Positions 5,368-10,833 of a stretch of 10,833 bases of DNA are shown here, in pieces. The notes below the pieces were generated by a model. The model saw only the letters and a list, made by a program, of their open reading frames with translations, made no database searches and had not been told where the DNA came from. How positions within the stretch are numbered: the first letter of the stretch is position 1; the number at the start of each line of letters is the position of its first letter. The stretch comes from JAULZV01 sp964401885 (GTDB lineage Bacteria > Patescibacteriota > Minisyncoccia > Phycocordibacterales > JAACPR01), in the NCBI GenBank assembly GCA_964401885.1, contig CAYOAC010000024.1, forward strand, positions 1 to 10,833, given 5' to 3'. Made by a program: the position numbers and the translations under genes.

Positions 5368-6585
5368 TTATAAAACAATGATGCTTTGTTGATTAATTAT
5401 TTCTTTTGTTTTTTCTCCTAGAAAACCCGTTGCTTCTAGAGAATTTTTTTTCTGAAACTGCTTCAAAGAATCTTGGGTACACTTTCCAAAAGAGCCATTA
5501 ATTGGACATTCGTTTAGACTTTTATTATATGGATAAAAAGAATTATCTCTCAAAAAATCTTGTAAAAATAGAACATCTAGACCACTATCTCCAATTTTTA
5601 AATTACCCCCCATATTTTGATAAAAAGATAATGAATTAAAAGTTTCTTTGGTAACATCTTCTCTATTATTTAAATAGTTTAATACTCCTAAATAAGTCTG
5701 ATTAGCCATTTCTTTAAAAATAACATCATCGATATTTTTGTCAGTAAAATGTTTTTCATAGATATATCCATATTCAATAAGTATGGAGACAGGATCGATT
5801 GTATTATATGATCCAACAGCTATCAGCTCTTGATCTTCAACAATTGCACCCTCTTGAGGTAAATTACTTTGAGCAAAAGACAAACTTAATTGATCTTTGA
5901 TTTTATTGGCAAGATCCAAACTAGCCTCAGCATTTGAATATTGTTCTTCTGGAACATAAATCGAAAAACCATTATACAAACCTCCGTTTCCTTTTCTGCC
6001 AGGATAATCATTAAAATGAACATGTATTACGATATCAAATTTATTATCATTTGCGTATTTATTGATTCCATATAAGATTTTTGCAACCTCTGGTTTTGCA
6101 GAATTATGATGAACTTGTGATTTACTTTCATAATCCCCTCTTTGAATCAAATTATTTATTATATTCTTTTTACGATTAACAAAATCATTTATTTCATCTT
6201 CTTCTGTCTCTAAAAATTTTAGAAACTTTTTATTAAAACCCTTCTCATCTCTAATCAAAAAGGTGTCTATTTTTTCACTTGCCATTAAATTATCCAACTC
6301 AATGGCAAGTTTGAGATTTAAATCAGCTTCTCTGAAACCATTAAAATATGCCCCGGAATTCTGATCATCATGACCAGCGACAATCATAACTTTCACCTTC
6401 TTTTTAGAACTATCAGATGTAAATTTCTTAACAATATCTTTTGTTTCTATACTATTTTTATTAATAATACTAGCAGAAAGATCGTCTTCCTTTTGTTTTA
6501 ATAAATGATAATCATCAAATAAGAAATACCCAAATAAACCAAATATAGATACTAACAAAATTATTTTATTCCTAATTTGTTTCAT
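5368..6585 (-). CDS. N-acetylmuramoyl-L-alanine amidase (Amidase_3) with C-terminal peptidoglycan-binding domain, 405 aa
   Basis: The enzyme is predicted to cleave the bond between N-acetylmuramic acid and L-alanine in peptidoglycan. Residues 7-23 are an N-terminal membrane anchor or uncleaved signal, then a short stalk. The zinc-dependent amidase domain spans about 64-305. AGHDDQNSGA carries ligand His72, FREADLNL carries Glu86, IHVHFND carries the third ligand (His190 by alignment to the family's SIHAN motif), and ILIEYGYI carries the catalytic Glu271. All key residues are present. The stretch between Glu86 and His190 is longer than usual and contains a charged insertion (about 112-165). 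A peptidoglycan-binding domain of the PG_binding_1 type occupies about 326-397 (INGSFGKCTQDSLKQFQ), with Cys360 and Cys369 possibly disulfide-bonded. It probably acts outside the membrane in wall remodelling or cell separation. Confidence 0.92.
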   Translation of the reverse strand: MKQIRNKIILLVSIFGLFGYFLFDDYHLLKQKEDDLSASIINKNSIETKDIVKKFTSDSSKKKVKVMIVAGHDDQNSGAYFNGFREADLNLKLAIELDNLMASEKIDTFLIRDEKGFNKKFLKFLETEEDEINDFVNRKKNIINNLIQRGDYESKSQVHHNSAKPEVAKILYGINKYANDNKFDIVIHVHFNDYPGRKGNGGLYNGFSIYVPEEQYSNAEASLDLANKIKDQLSLSFAQSNLPQEGAIVEDQELIAVGSYNTIDPVSILIEYGYIYEKHFTDKNIDDVIFKEMANQTYLGVLNYLNNREDVTKETFNSLSFYQNMGGNLKIGDSGLDVLFLQDFLRDNSFYPYNKSLNECPINGSFGKCTQDSLKQFQKKNSLEATGFLGEKTKEIINQQSIIVL

Positions 6586-6593
6586 TGATTATG

Positions 6594-6599
6594 ATTATA
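6594..6599 (-). promoter_or_regulatory. -10 box of the amidase gene, leaderless type
   Basis: A perfect TATAAT on the minus strand is separated from the ATG at 6585 by eight bases, leaving room for at most one or two leader bases. No convincing -35 is visible. It lies in the 24-base gap after the DUF6498-like gene, so the amidase can be transcribed separately. Confidence 0.55.
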
Positions 6600-6609
6600 G
6601 CATTCAAAA

Positions 6610-7248
6610 TTAAGTCTTTACAGTTCTATGTTCAACTATGTGCATTGATATATCAGCAATTACTTTTAATATTACAAAAATAAAGATAGCAATATCAAAA
6701 CCAAGCAAAATATTTAAAAATAAACAAAAAATTATTAGATGCATAGGAATAATTCTCGGGTATGGTCTAAACATTATTTCACCCAAATCTTCTCTAATTA
6801 AAGATTCTCTTTTATAATTCAACAAAAATGATAAAAGATGATTAACTCCAAAAAGTGCAATACCTATAAGTAAAGTTTTATCAAAAGAAAATCCTAGCAG
6901 AATAATCATAAAAACCATATAAACAAAGTGGAATCCACCATAATGTACAAGAAAAAAATATGCCAATAACTTTTTACCTCTTTCATCATCTTCCACAGCT
7001 TTATTGTTTATATAAAAATCACTAAAATAAAAGTTTTGTTGTTTCAATATCCTAAAAAAATTAAATATACCGATAAAAATACTTTGGAACCAATAAACCC
7101 AGACCAATGTTTTAATACCTCCTCCAGAATATATAAAATAAAAACTAAAAAATAAGTTAGTTGCCACTAAAATTATTAATGATGGTGAATAATAATTATA
7201 ATTATATTTGTTATTCAATTTTGTTTTATCATCGATTCTTATTTTCAT
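6610..7248 (-). CDS. DUF6498-like integral membrane protein, 212 aa
   Basis: This polytopic membrane protein has roughly five to six hydrophobic segments (about residues 22-42, 46-68, 93-118, 120-145 and 165-202, the last possibly two helices). The run WVYWFQSIFIGIFNFFRIL, the FFLVHYGGFHFVYMVFM segment and the conserved YPRIIPMHL near the end are the features I associate with DUF6498, a family of unknown function; the match is from memory. The conserved His, Tyr and Arg residues inside or next to membrane helices would fit ligand or metal binding, but no function is established. It follows the 162-aa gene with a six-base gap and has no Shine-Dalgarno sequence or own -10 box, so the two are probably one transcript. 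Confidence 0.85.
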   Translation of the reverse strand: MKIRIDDKTKLNNKYNYNYYSPSLIILVATNLFFSFYFIYSGGGIKTLVWVYWFQSIFIGIFNFFRILKQQNFYFSDFYINNKAVEDDERGKKLLAYFFLVHYGGFHFVYMVFMIILLGFSFDKTLLIGIALFGVNHLLSFLLNYKRESLIREDLGEIMFRPYPRIIPMHLIIFCLFLNILLGFDIAIFIFVILKVIADISMHIVEHRTVKT

Positions 7249-7254
7249 ATTGTG

Positions 7255-7743
7255 TTATTTTTTAATATTAGCTATTTCAAACTCACTGTAACAAGGCGGA
7301 TTATCTTCACCATGTTCTTTTTGTATCAATTTAATATTTATCAAACTATACGGATTTGAACTTGCTATATAAGATTTTTGTTCCCCATCAAGATTATTCC
7401 ATGGCAAACTAATAACAAGATTTTTATTTTTATCTATAAAATTTAAATCTTCGCCAAAGTTAACATTCTTTTTTAAATCCTTAATAAAATATTCATCACC
7501 ATCTAAAACGACGAATGAATGACATTTATAAGATTTACCATCTTTTATATACAAACGATCAATATAAGCATAATACCCACTCAAAACATTATCGGAAGCT
7601 GAAACATCTTCTTTTTTCGAAACATTATAAATATCTTTTTTAATATTATATTTATATTGAGAAAATAAATATATTGCAACAAAAAGCAATAACATGAAAA
7701 ACAACCAACCAAAAAGAGTTCCAAAACCTTTTTGCTTATTCAT
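7255..7743 (-). CDS. Exported protein with prepilin-like N-terminus, 162 aa
   Basis: The N-terminus MNKQKGFGTLFGWLFFMLLL resembles a type III (prepilin) signal: short, basic, a Gly-Phe junction and then a long hydrophobic helix (about residues 8-27). It lacks the glutamate usually found at position 5 of the mature pilin, so it may instead be a simple membrane anchor of a type common in CPR. The remainder is a soluble domain with two cysteines, Cys74 (YKCHSF) and Cys151 (PPCYSE), both placed to form an exported disulfide. I do not recognise this domain. It lies between the DsbA-like gene and the DUF6498-like gene, which begins six bases after its stop. A weak TAATAT six bases before the start could be a -10 box. 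Confidence 0.8.
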   Translation of the reverse strand: MNKQKGFGTLFGWLFFMLLLFVAIYLFSQYKYNIKKDIYNVSKKEDVSASDNVLSGYYAYIDRLYIKDGKSYKCHSFVVLDGDEYFIKDLKKNVNFGEDLNFIDKNKNLVISLPWNNLDGEQKSYIASSNPYSLINIKLIQKEHGEDNPPCYSEFEIANIKK

Positions 7744-7749
7744 GATTTA

Positions 7750-7755
7750 ATATTA
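7750..7755 (-). promoter_or_regulatory. Weak -10-like box before the 162-aa gene
   Basis: TAATAT on the minus strand lies six bases before the ATG at 7743. The match to TATAAT is only four of six, but the spacing equals that of the better boxes in this window. Confidence 0.25.
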
Positions 7756-7777
7756 CTACTTTTATTAAATATTAGAA

Positions 7778-9163
7778 CTATTTTAAGATAACACTCTCGA
7801 CCATCCTCTTAACTTCGCCAAAGGGTTGTGCTCCAAAAATTTCTTGAGTATTTCCATTTGAGTCATAAATAACAGAATATGGTGTACCTGTTACAAATTT
7901 TGATCCCATTTTAGAATCAGCTTTTACTTTTTTAGAATATTTTTCATTTAATAAACAAGTTTCGAATTGATTTTTATTTATTCCAACATCTTGAGCAAAA
8001 ATAGAAAGATTTGAAAAATCCAATTCTGAATAATTAGAAAATAGTTTTTCTATATAAGGAGAAAATTTATTTTCTCCTCCCAGATTAGCAACACATTCAA
8101 CTGCATTGGCTGCAGGTTCTGCATTTTTATGAATTTGACTTAAAGGAAAATGTCTAAAAACTATTCCTAATTTATCACCATACTCTTTGGAAATCTGTCT
8201 TAAAGTTTGATCGAATTGAGCACAATAAGGACACTCTAAATCAGAATATGTAATGATTTTAATCTTTGATGATGCATTGCCGCTCAAAAAATGATCCTTT
8301 TCTGAAATTATGTCTTTTGAAGTTTTACTATTTTTAATTTTGGTATTATCTTTTGTCCCGTCACAAGCAATTGCTTTTGCACCTTTTGATTTAATTTGTG
8401 TATCAGCATATCCTGTAGAATCAGCGCAATAATAAGCATTCTCTGATTTTAATTTTACTTCAGCCGCCCAAGCTATTGCAGATGAATCACAATCTGTTTT
8501 TTTACCTGTTGCTTTACCTGCATCTTTTACATATTCTTTAATCCCATAATCATTTAAACCTTTTTTGCAAACATTAGAATAATTTCCATTTGTATCATAA
8601 AATATTTCAGCTTGAGCACGTGTATTATTTATATTTAATTTTGCCTCTGTATCAGGACTATTATAATTTATATAATATTCATCAGCCTTTACATCCCAAA
8701 ATTCCGATGCTTTTGTTTTGGTTTTGATTGTAAAACTTTTTGAAACAGCAAATCTGGAATCTGATTTATCATAGCCCAATACAATAAAATATTTTCCAGA
8801 AGGTAGTTCTTCATTAACAGTGAATTGATAATAACCATCATTCAGTTCATTTTCTACAATATCATATGGATAAATATCTTCTTCTGAAATAATTGCAATC
8901 AAAATATCATAAGTATCATCTGAATCATCCGTCCACTTAACATTTATTTTATCACCTGCTCTATATGTTTTATTGGAATTAGGAGAAGTTACCTTTATTA
9001 GATGGTCACTTTTAAGTAAATATTCTTTTTTTATATCTTCCAAATTTGATACAAAAAAACCTGTTTCGGATAATTTTATTTTTTTTGTTTCAGCAGAAGT
9101 TATTTTATAAAAACTTAAAATAATAAAAGAAAACAAAAATACACTCAATATAATTTTTTTCAT
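7778..9163 (-). CDS. Secreted DsbA-like thiol oxidoreductase fused to KNH-like and pilin-like modules, 461 aa
   Basis: Residues 1-24 are a signal peptide ending ITSA. Residues 57-148 form a Kre9/KNH-type Ig-like domain (VTSPNSNKTYRAGDKINVKW to SGKYFIVLGY and SKSFTIK). Residues 175-270 match the globular head of CPR type IV pilins: TRAQAEIFYDTNGNYSNVC, then DSSAIAWAAEVKL and YYCADSTG, with Cys199, Cys225, Cys246 and Cys267 in the pilin order. The pilin hydrophobic helix is missing. Residues about 288-461 form a DsbA-like thioredoxin domain with active site CPYC (311-314), cis-proline in TGTPYS (Pro428) and a second cysteine pair, Cys357 and Cys403. It should form or exchange disulfides in exported proteins. 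The frame is open six codons further upstream, but the -10 box lies inside that extension, so I start at MKKIIL. Domain assignments are from pattern recognition and not from a search. Confidence 0.9.
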   Translation of the reverse strand: MKKIILSVFLFSFIILSFYKITSAETKKIKLSETGFFVSNLEDIKKEYLLKSDHLIKVTSPNSNKTYRAGDKINVKWTDDSDDTYDILIAIISEEDIYPYDIVENELNDGYYQFTVNEELPSGKYFIVLGYDKSDSRFAVSKSFTIKTKTKASEFWDVKADEYYINYNSPDTEAKLNINNTRAQAEIFYDTNGNYSNVCKKGLNDYGIKEYVKDAGKATGKKTDCDSSAIAWAAEVKLKSENAYYCADSTGYADTQIKSKGAKAIACDGTKDNTKIKNSKTSKDIISEKDHFLSGNASSKIKIITYSDLECPYCAQFDQTLRQISKEYGDKLGIVFRHFPLSQIHKNAEPAANAVECVANLGGENKFSPYIEKLFSNYSELDFSNLSIFAQDVGINKNQFETCLLNEKYSKKVKADSKMGSKFVTGTPYSVIYDSNGNTQEIFGAQPFGEVKRMVESVILK

Positions 9164-9169
9164 AGAAAA

Positions 9170-9175
9170 ATTATA
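9170..9175 (-). promoter_or_regulatory. -10 box of the DsbA-like gene, leaderless type
   Basis: A perfect TATAAT on the minus strand stands six bases before the ATG at 9163. It overlaps the codons of the longer open frame (MWYNFS), which argues that the upstream ATG at 9181 is not used. No -35 at normal spacing is seen. Confidence 0.6.
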
Positions 9176-9205
9176 CCACACTATATATACCCCTTAAGAA
9201 GACAA

Positions 9206-9985
9206 CTATTTAATAACAGTAAAGAATTCATCGCTTGTATCCGCAATTCCTGATTCTCCAACAAATTTTATCCTTATTTTATATTTTCCAGGTTCCAAAG
9301 ACTTATCGCCAAGGCTCCCAGTAATTGGTAAAGGCCAGCTAAATGATGGACCAAAAGAATCTAATTGAGAACCCGTCATTGAATTCAAACCTGAAACTAA
9401 ATTATATAAAACTGTTCCATCTTCTTTCAAAAGATCTATATCAATATTAAGATTTGTATTTTCTGATTTCCAACGAATTAGCATGTCTTTACCCAATCTA
9501 TAAGTTTCATTTCCATTGGGGGCATTAACCTTTATTGTTGCTGGTTTTTTTGAATCTTTATCAACAATACCTAAAGTTTTACTTTGTGAAATATTTTCTC
9601 CACTTTCTGTTTTACAATTTAAATCGAAAATTAAGCTATGAGGAACATCTGAATAATATTTTTCACCATTTAAAGGAATCTCGCCATCCCATTCCATTTT
9701 AAAAGGTAATTCTGGTGCAGTTGGACTAGATGCCACACAGGAAACAGCACCTCTTGTGTTCCATTGAAGTTTAAAAGAACCTCCATTCTCTATTTCTGTA
9801 GGAGTCATTCTTATCTCTACGAAAGATTTTACTTTTTTAGTATTTTCATCCTCTCTAGCTTTAAGTTCAATTTCTTTTTTTGAATCTTGGGAAAAAACAT
9901 TTTCTTCTAAATACCAATAAGTCCCTCCGGCAATTAATAAAATCACTAAAAGAATAAAAGCAATTGAACCTTTTGGTTTAATCAT
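9206..9985 (-). CDS. Membrane-anchored protein with CPR-type Ig-like domain and KNH-like domain, 259 aa
   Basis: Residues 8-27 are an N-terminal transmembrane anchor, then a charged stalk (about 32-52). An Ig-like domain follows at about 55-142. LQWNTRGAVSCVASS and FDLNCKTESGE hold Cys83 and Cys124, matching the common CPR exported module 'L.W.s.na.SC...C...G'. A Kre9/KNH-type domain occupies about 150-258, with KVNAPNGNETYRLGKDMLIR then PGKYKIRIKF and DEFFTV; it resembles the KNH-like domain in the adjacent DsbA fusion. The protein probably sits on the outer face of the membrane as an adhesion or scaffold protein. A GTG at 10003 would add six residues, but the ATG at 9985 has a TAAAAT eight bases upstream and starts the basic/hydrophobic signal cleanly, so I prefer it. 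Confidence 0.85.
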   Translation of the reverse strand: MIKPKGSIAFILLVILLIAGGTYWYLEENVFSQDSKKEIELKAREDENTKKVKSFVEIRMTPTEIENGGSFKLQWNTRGAVSCVASSPTAPELPFKMEWDGEIPLNGEKYYSDVPHSLIFDLNCKTESGENISQSKTLGIVDKDSKKPATIKVNAPNGNETYRLGKDMLIRWKSENTNLNIDIDLLKEDGTVLYNLVSGLNSMTGSQLDSFGPSFSWPLPITGSLGDKSLEPGKYKIRIKFVGESGIADTSDEFFTVIK

Positions 9986-9993
9986 ATAAATCA

Positions 9994-9999
9994 ATTTTA
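9994..9999 (-). promoter_or_regulatory. -10-like box of the Ig/KNH-like gene
   Basis: TAAAAT on the minus strand (five of six matches to TATAAT) lies eight bases before the ATG at 9985. It would give a leaderless or nearly leaderless transcript and would place the alternative GTG start upstream of the mRNA. Confidence 0.35.
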
Positions 10000-10027
10000 T
10001 CACTATTAGACAAATAAAAGAAAGAAT

Positions 10028-10777
10028 CTACAAGTCGAAATCTATGAATAATGGAGAATGGTCAGAAACAACATCCTCTAATACTTTAAATTCATTCACT
10101 TTTATTTCTGGAGAAACAAAAATATAGTCAGCAAATCTAAGTGGTTTTTTGTATAATTCTGTTCTAGTAGAAGTAACCTTATTTTCTTTTATCAAATTGA
10201 TCATTCCTGAATCTTCGATAATCTTTATACTCTCTGTATCTGGCAAAAGGTTAAAATCTCCAACAAGAATTTTTGGATAATCAAACATTTTTAAAAAGTC
10301 GCTTATCAATTTTGATTGTTTCAAACGTTTATCACTATCACTCTTTCCTTCTGGCCTATGAGTTAAATGAACATTAGCAAGTATCATCTTTTTACCTTTT
10401 ATTTCTATTTCAAGCCATTGTAATTTTCTGTGATGATCTCGATTATGTCCGTCTTCAAGATTCCACCAATCACCTTTTGCCACGAGCATTTCTCCCCTAT
10501 CAATAATCTTAATATCTTTATTTACAAAAGTAGCTATACCATAAAAGTTATCAAGTACCTGACAAAATTCAACTTGATGAGAATCTAGATGTTGTTTCAA
10601 AGTGTCATGTAAATAAGAATCAATTTCGTATTCATTAATATTCAAATACCCACCAGGAGAAACATTTTTATAAACTTCCTGAAAACACCAAATATCTATA
10701 CTTGGATATTTAGTAAAAAAATCCTTATAAGTCGATTTTACCCTTCCTCCCCATAAATTTAATGTAATTAGTTTCAT
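10028..10777 (-). CDS. Endonuclease/exonuclease/phosphatase-family hydrolase, 249 aa
   Basis: All the motifs of the metal-dependent EEP fold (DNase I, AP endonuclease, sphingomyelinase, inositol phosphatase) are present in order. These are TLNLWGG with Asn7, CFQEV with metal ligand Glu34, ANVHLTH with His137, VGDFNLLPD with Asp174 and Asn176, FADYIF with Asp217, and SDHSPL with Asp239 and catalytic His240. There is no signal peptide, so it acts in the cytoplasm. The length fits a minimal EEP domain. The substrate cannot be read from sequence: it could be a nuclease or a phosphodiesterase/phosphatase. It is probably transcribed alone from the box at 10785-10790, immediately after the terminator of the upstream unit. 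Confidence 0.92.
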   Translation of the reverse strand: MKLITLNLWGGRVKSTYKDFFTKYPSIDIWCFQEVYKNVSPGGYLNINEYEIDSYLHDTLKQHLDSHQVEFCQVLDNFYGIATFVNKDIKIIDRGEMLVAKGDWWNLEDGHNRDHHRKLQWLEIEIKGKKMILANVHLTHRPEGKSDSDKRLKQSKLISDFLKMFDYPKILVGDFNLLPDTESIKIIEDSGMINLIKENKVTSTRTELYKKPLRFADYIFVSPEIKVNEFKVLEDVVSDHSPLFIDFDL

Positions 10778-10784
10778 AAAGGCT

Positions 10785-10790
10785 ATTATA
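10785..10790 (-). promoter_or_regulatory. -10 box of the EEP-family gene, leaderless type
   Basis: A perfect TATAAT on the minus strand ends seven bases before the ATG at 10777, so the transcript should begin at or next to the start codon. It begins two bases after the terminator T-run, leaving no normal -35 that does not overlap the terminator hairpin. Confidence 0.6.
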
Positions 10791-10792
10791 GC

Positions 10793-10815
10793 AAAAAATC
10801 CCCTGAAGGGGATTT
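10793..10815 (-). terminator. Rho-independent terminator of the upstream minus-strand unit
   Basis: The minus strand shows a perfect 8-bp stem, AAATCCCC/GGGGATTT (10808-10815 pairing with 10796-10803), closed by a four-base loop (10804-10807) and running into six thymines (10793-10798). It would end transcription arriving from the right, probably the tRNA at the window edge, and separate it from the EEP-family gene. The stem is symmetric, so weak activity on the other strand is possible. Confidence 0.75.
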
Positions 10816-10816
10816 A

Positions 10817-10833
10817 TGGCGCAAGTGAAGGGA
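10817..10833 (-). tRNA. Probable 3' end of a tRNA, cut by the window edge
   Basis: The 17 bases on the minus strand, TCCCTTCACTTGCGCCA, fit a tRNA 3' end exactly: T60, a 5-base T-stem strand CCCTT with the conserved C61, a 7-base acceptor strand CACTTGC, discriminator G, and an encoded CCA. A terminator follows directly. The anticodon lies outside the window, so the amino acid cannot be given. The alternative is the C-terminus of a protein ending PSLAP, because TAA follows in one frame. Sequence beyond 10833 should show the matching 5' acceptor strand GCAAGTG. Confidence 0.55.

Noticed and set aside
9164..9181. Upstream ATG adding MWYNFS to the DsbA fusion
   Set aside because: The TATAAT box lies within these codons, and the added residues would precede a normal lysine-led signal peptide.
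9986..10003. GTG start adding six residues to the Ig/KNH-like protein
   Set aside because: A TAAAAT -10-like box overlaps these codons, and the ATG at 9985 starts a normal anchor sequence.
1..10833. CRISPR array, insertion sequence, integrase or toxin-antitoxin pair
   Set aside because: No regularly spaced repeats, transposase or integrase motifs, or recognisable toxin-antitoxin pair are visible on either strand.

Overview
This AT-rich window most likely comes from a Candidatus Patescibacteria (CPR) genome, probably a Parcubacteria-like lineage. The supporting signs are small genes for short-lived or exported proteins, Ig-like and Kre9/KNH-like exported modules, a pilin-like module of the type seen in CPR type IV pilins, and a cytoplasmic helical 'SDDEI..AL..AGW' module ahead of a transmembrane segment. 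TGA acts as a normal stop (for example at 1459-1461), so this is not one of the lineages that reads TGA as glycine. Several genes have a TATAAT-like hexamer only 6-8 bases before the ATG, as expected for leaderless mRNAs. The lineage call is inference from gene content and not a phylogenetic result.

Plus strand, 54-2890: a soluble protein of unknown function comes first (54-599). It is followed by a tight operon of five envelope genes (663-860, 862-1461, 1458-1625, 1670-1813, 1817-2890). Three of these share an N-terminal membrane anchor followed by a two-cysteine ectodomain. The 55-aa protein and the N-terminus of the 357-aa protein share the gap-free pattern C-x-G-L-[WF]-x12-G-G-x6-C. The last gene adds what look like two copies of a PsbP/DUF1795-like module.

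Junction, 2891-3310: a 40-codon remnant of ribose-5-phosphate isomerase B (rpiB) keeps its start and -10 box but stops abruptly. Five bases later the coding direction flips. The first item on the other strand is a 47-aa single-pass membrane protein with a strong Shine-Dalgarno sequence, unlike any other gene in the window.

Minus strand, 3311-10833, read from right to left: a probable tRNA 3' end at the window edge, a rho-independent terminator, an endonuclease/exonuclease/phosphatase-family enzyme, an anchored Ig plus KNH-like protein, a secreted DsbA-like thiol oxidoreductase fused to a KNH-like and a pilin-like module, a small protein with a prepilin-like N-terminus, a DUF6498-like membrane protein, a membrane-anchored N-acetylmuramoyl-L-alanine amidase with a peptidoglycan-binding domain, and a 664-aa membrane protein with a long linker. 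The common theme is the cell envelope: wall hydrolysis, exported adhesion-type domains, disulfide chemistry and pilus-related modules.

The most unusual item is the four-part DsbA protein, in which a four-cysteine pilin head domain lies between an Ig-like module and a CPYC thioredoxin domain. No CRISPR array, insertion sequence or complete mobile element is visible. No stretch longer than 300 bases lacks a gene.
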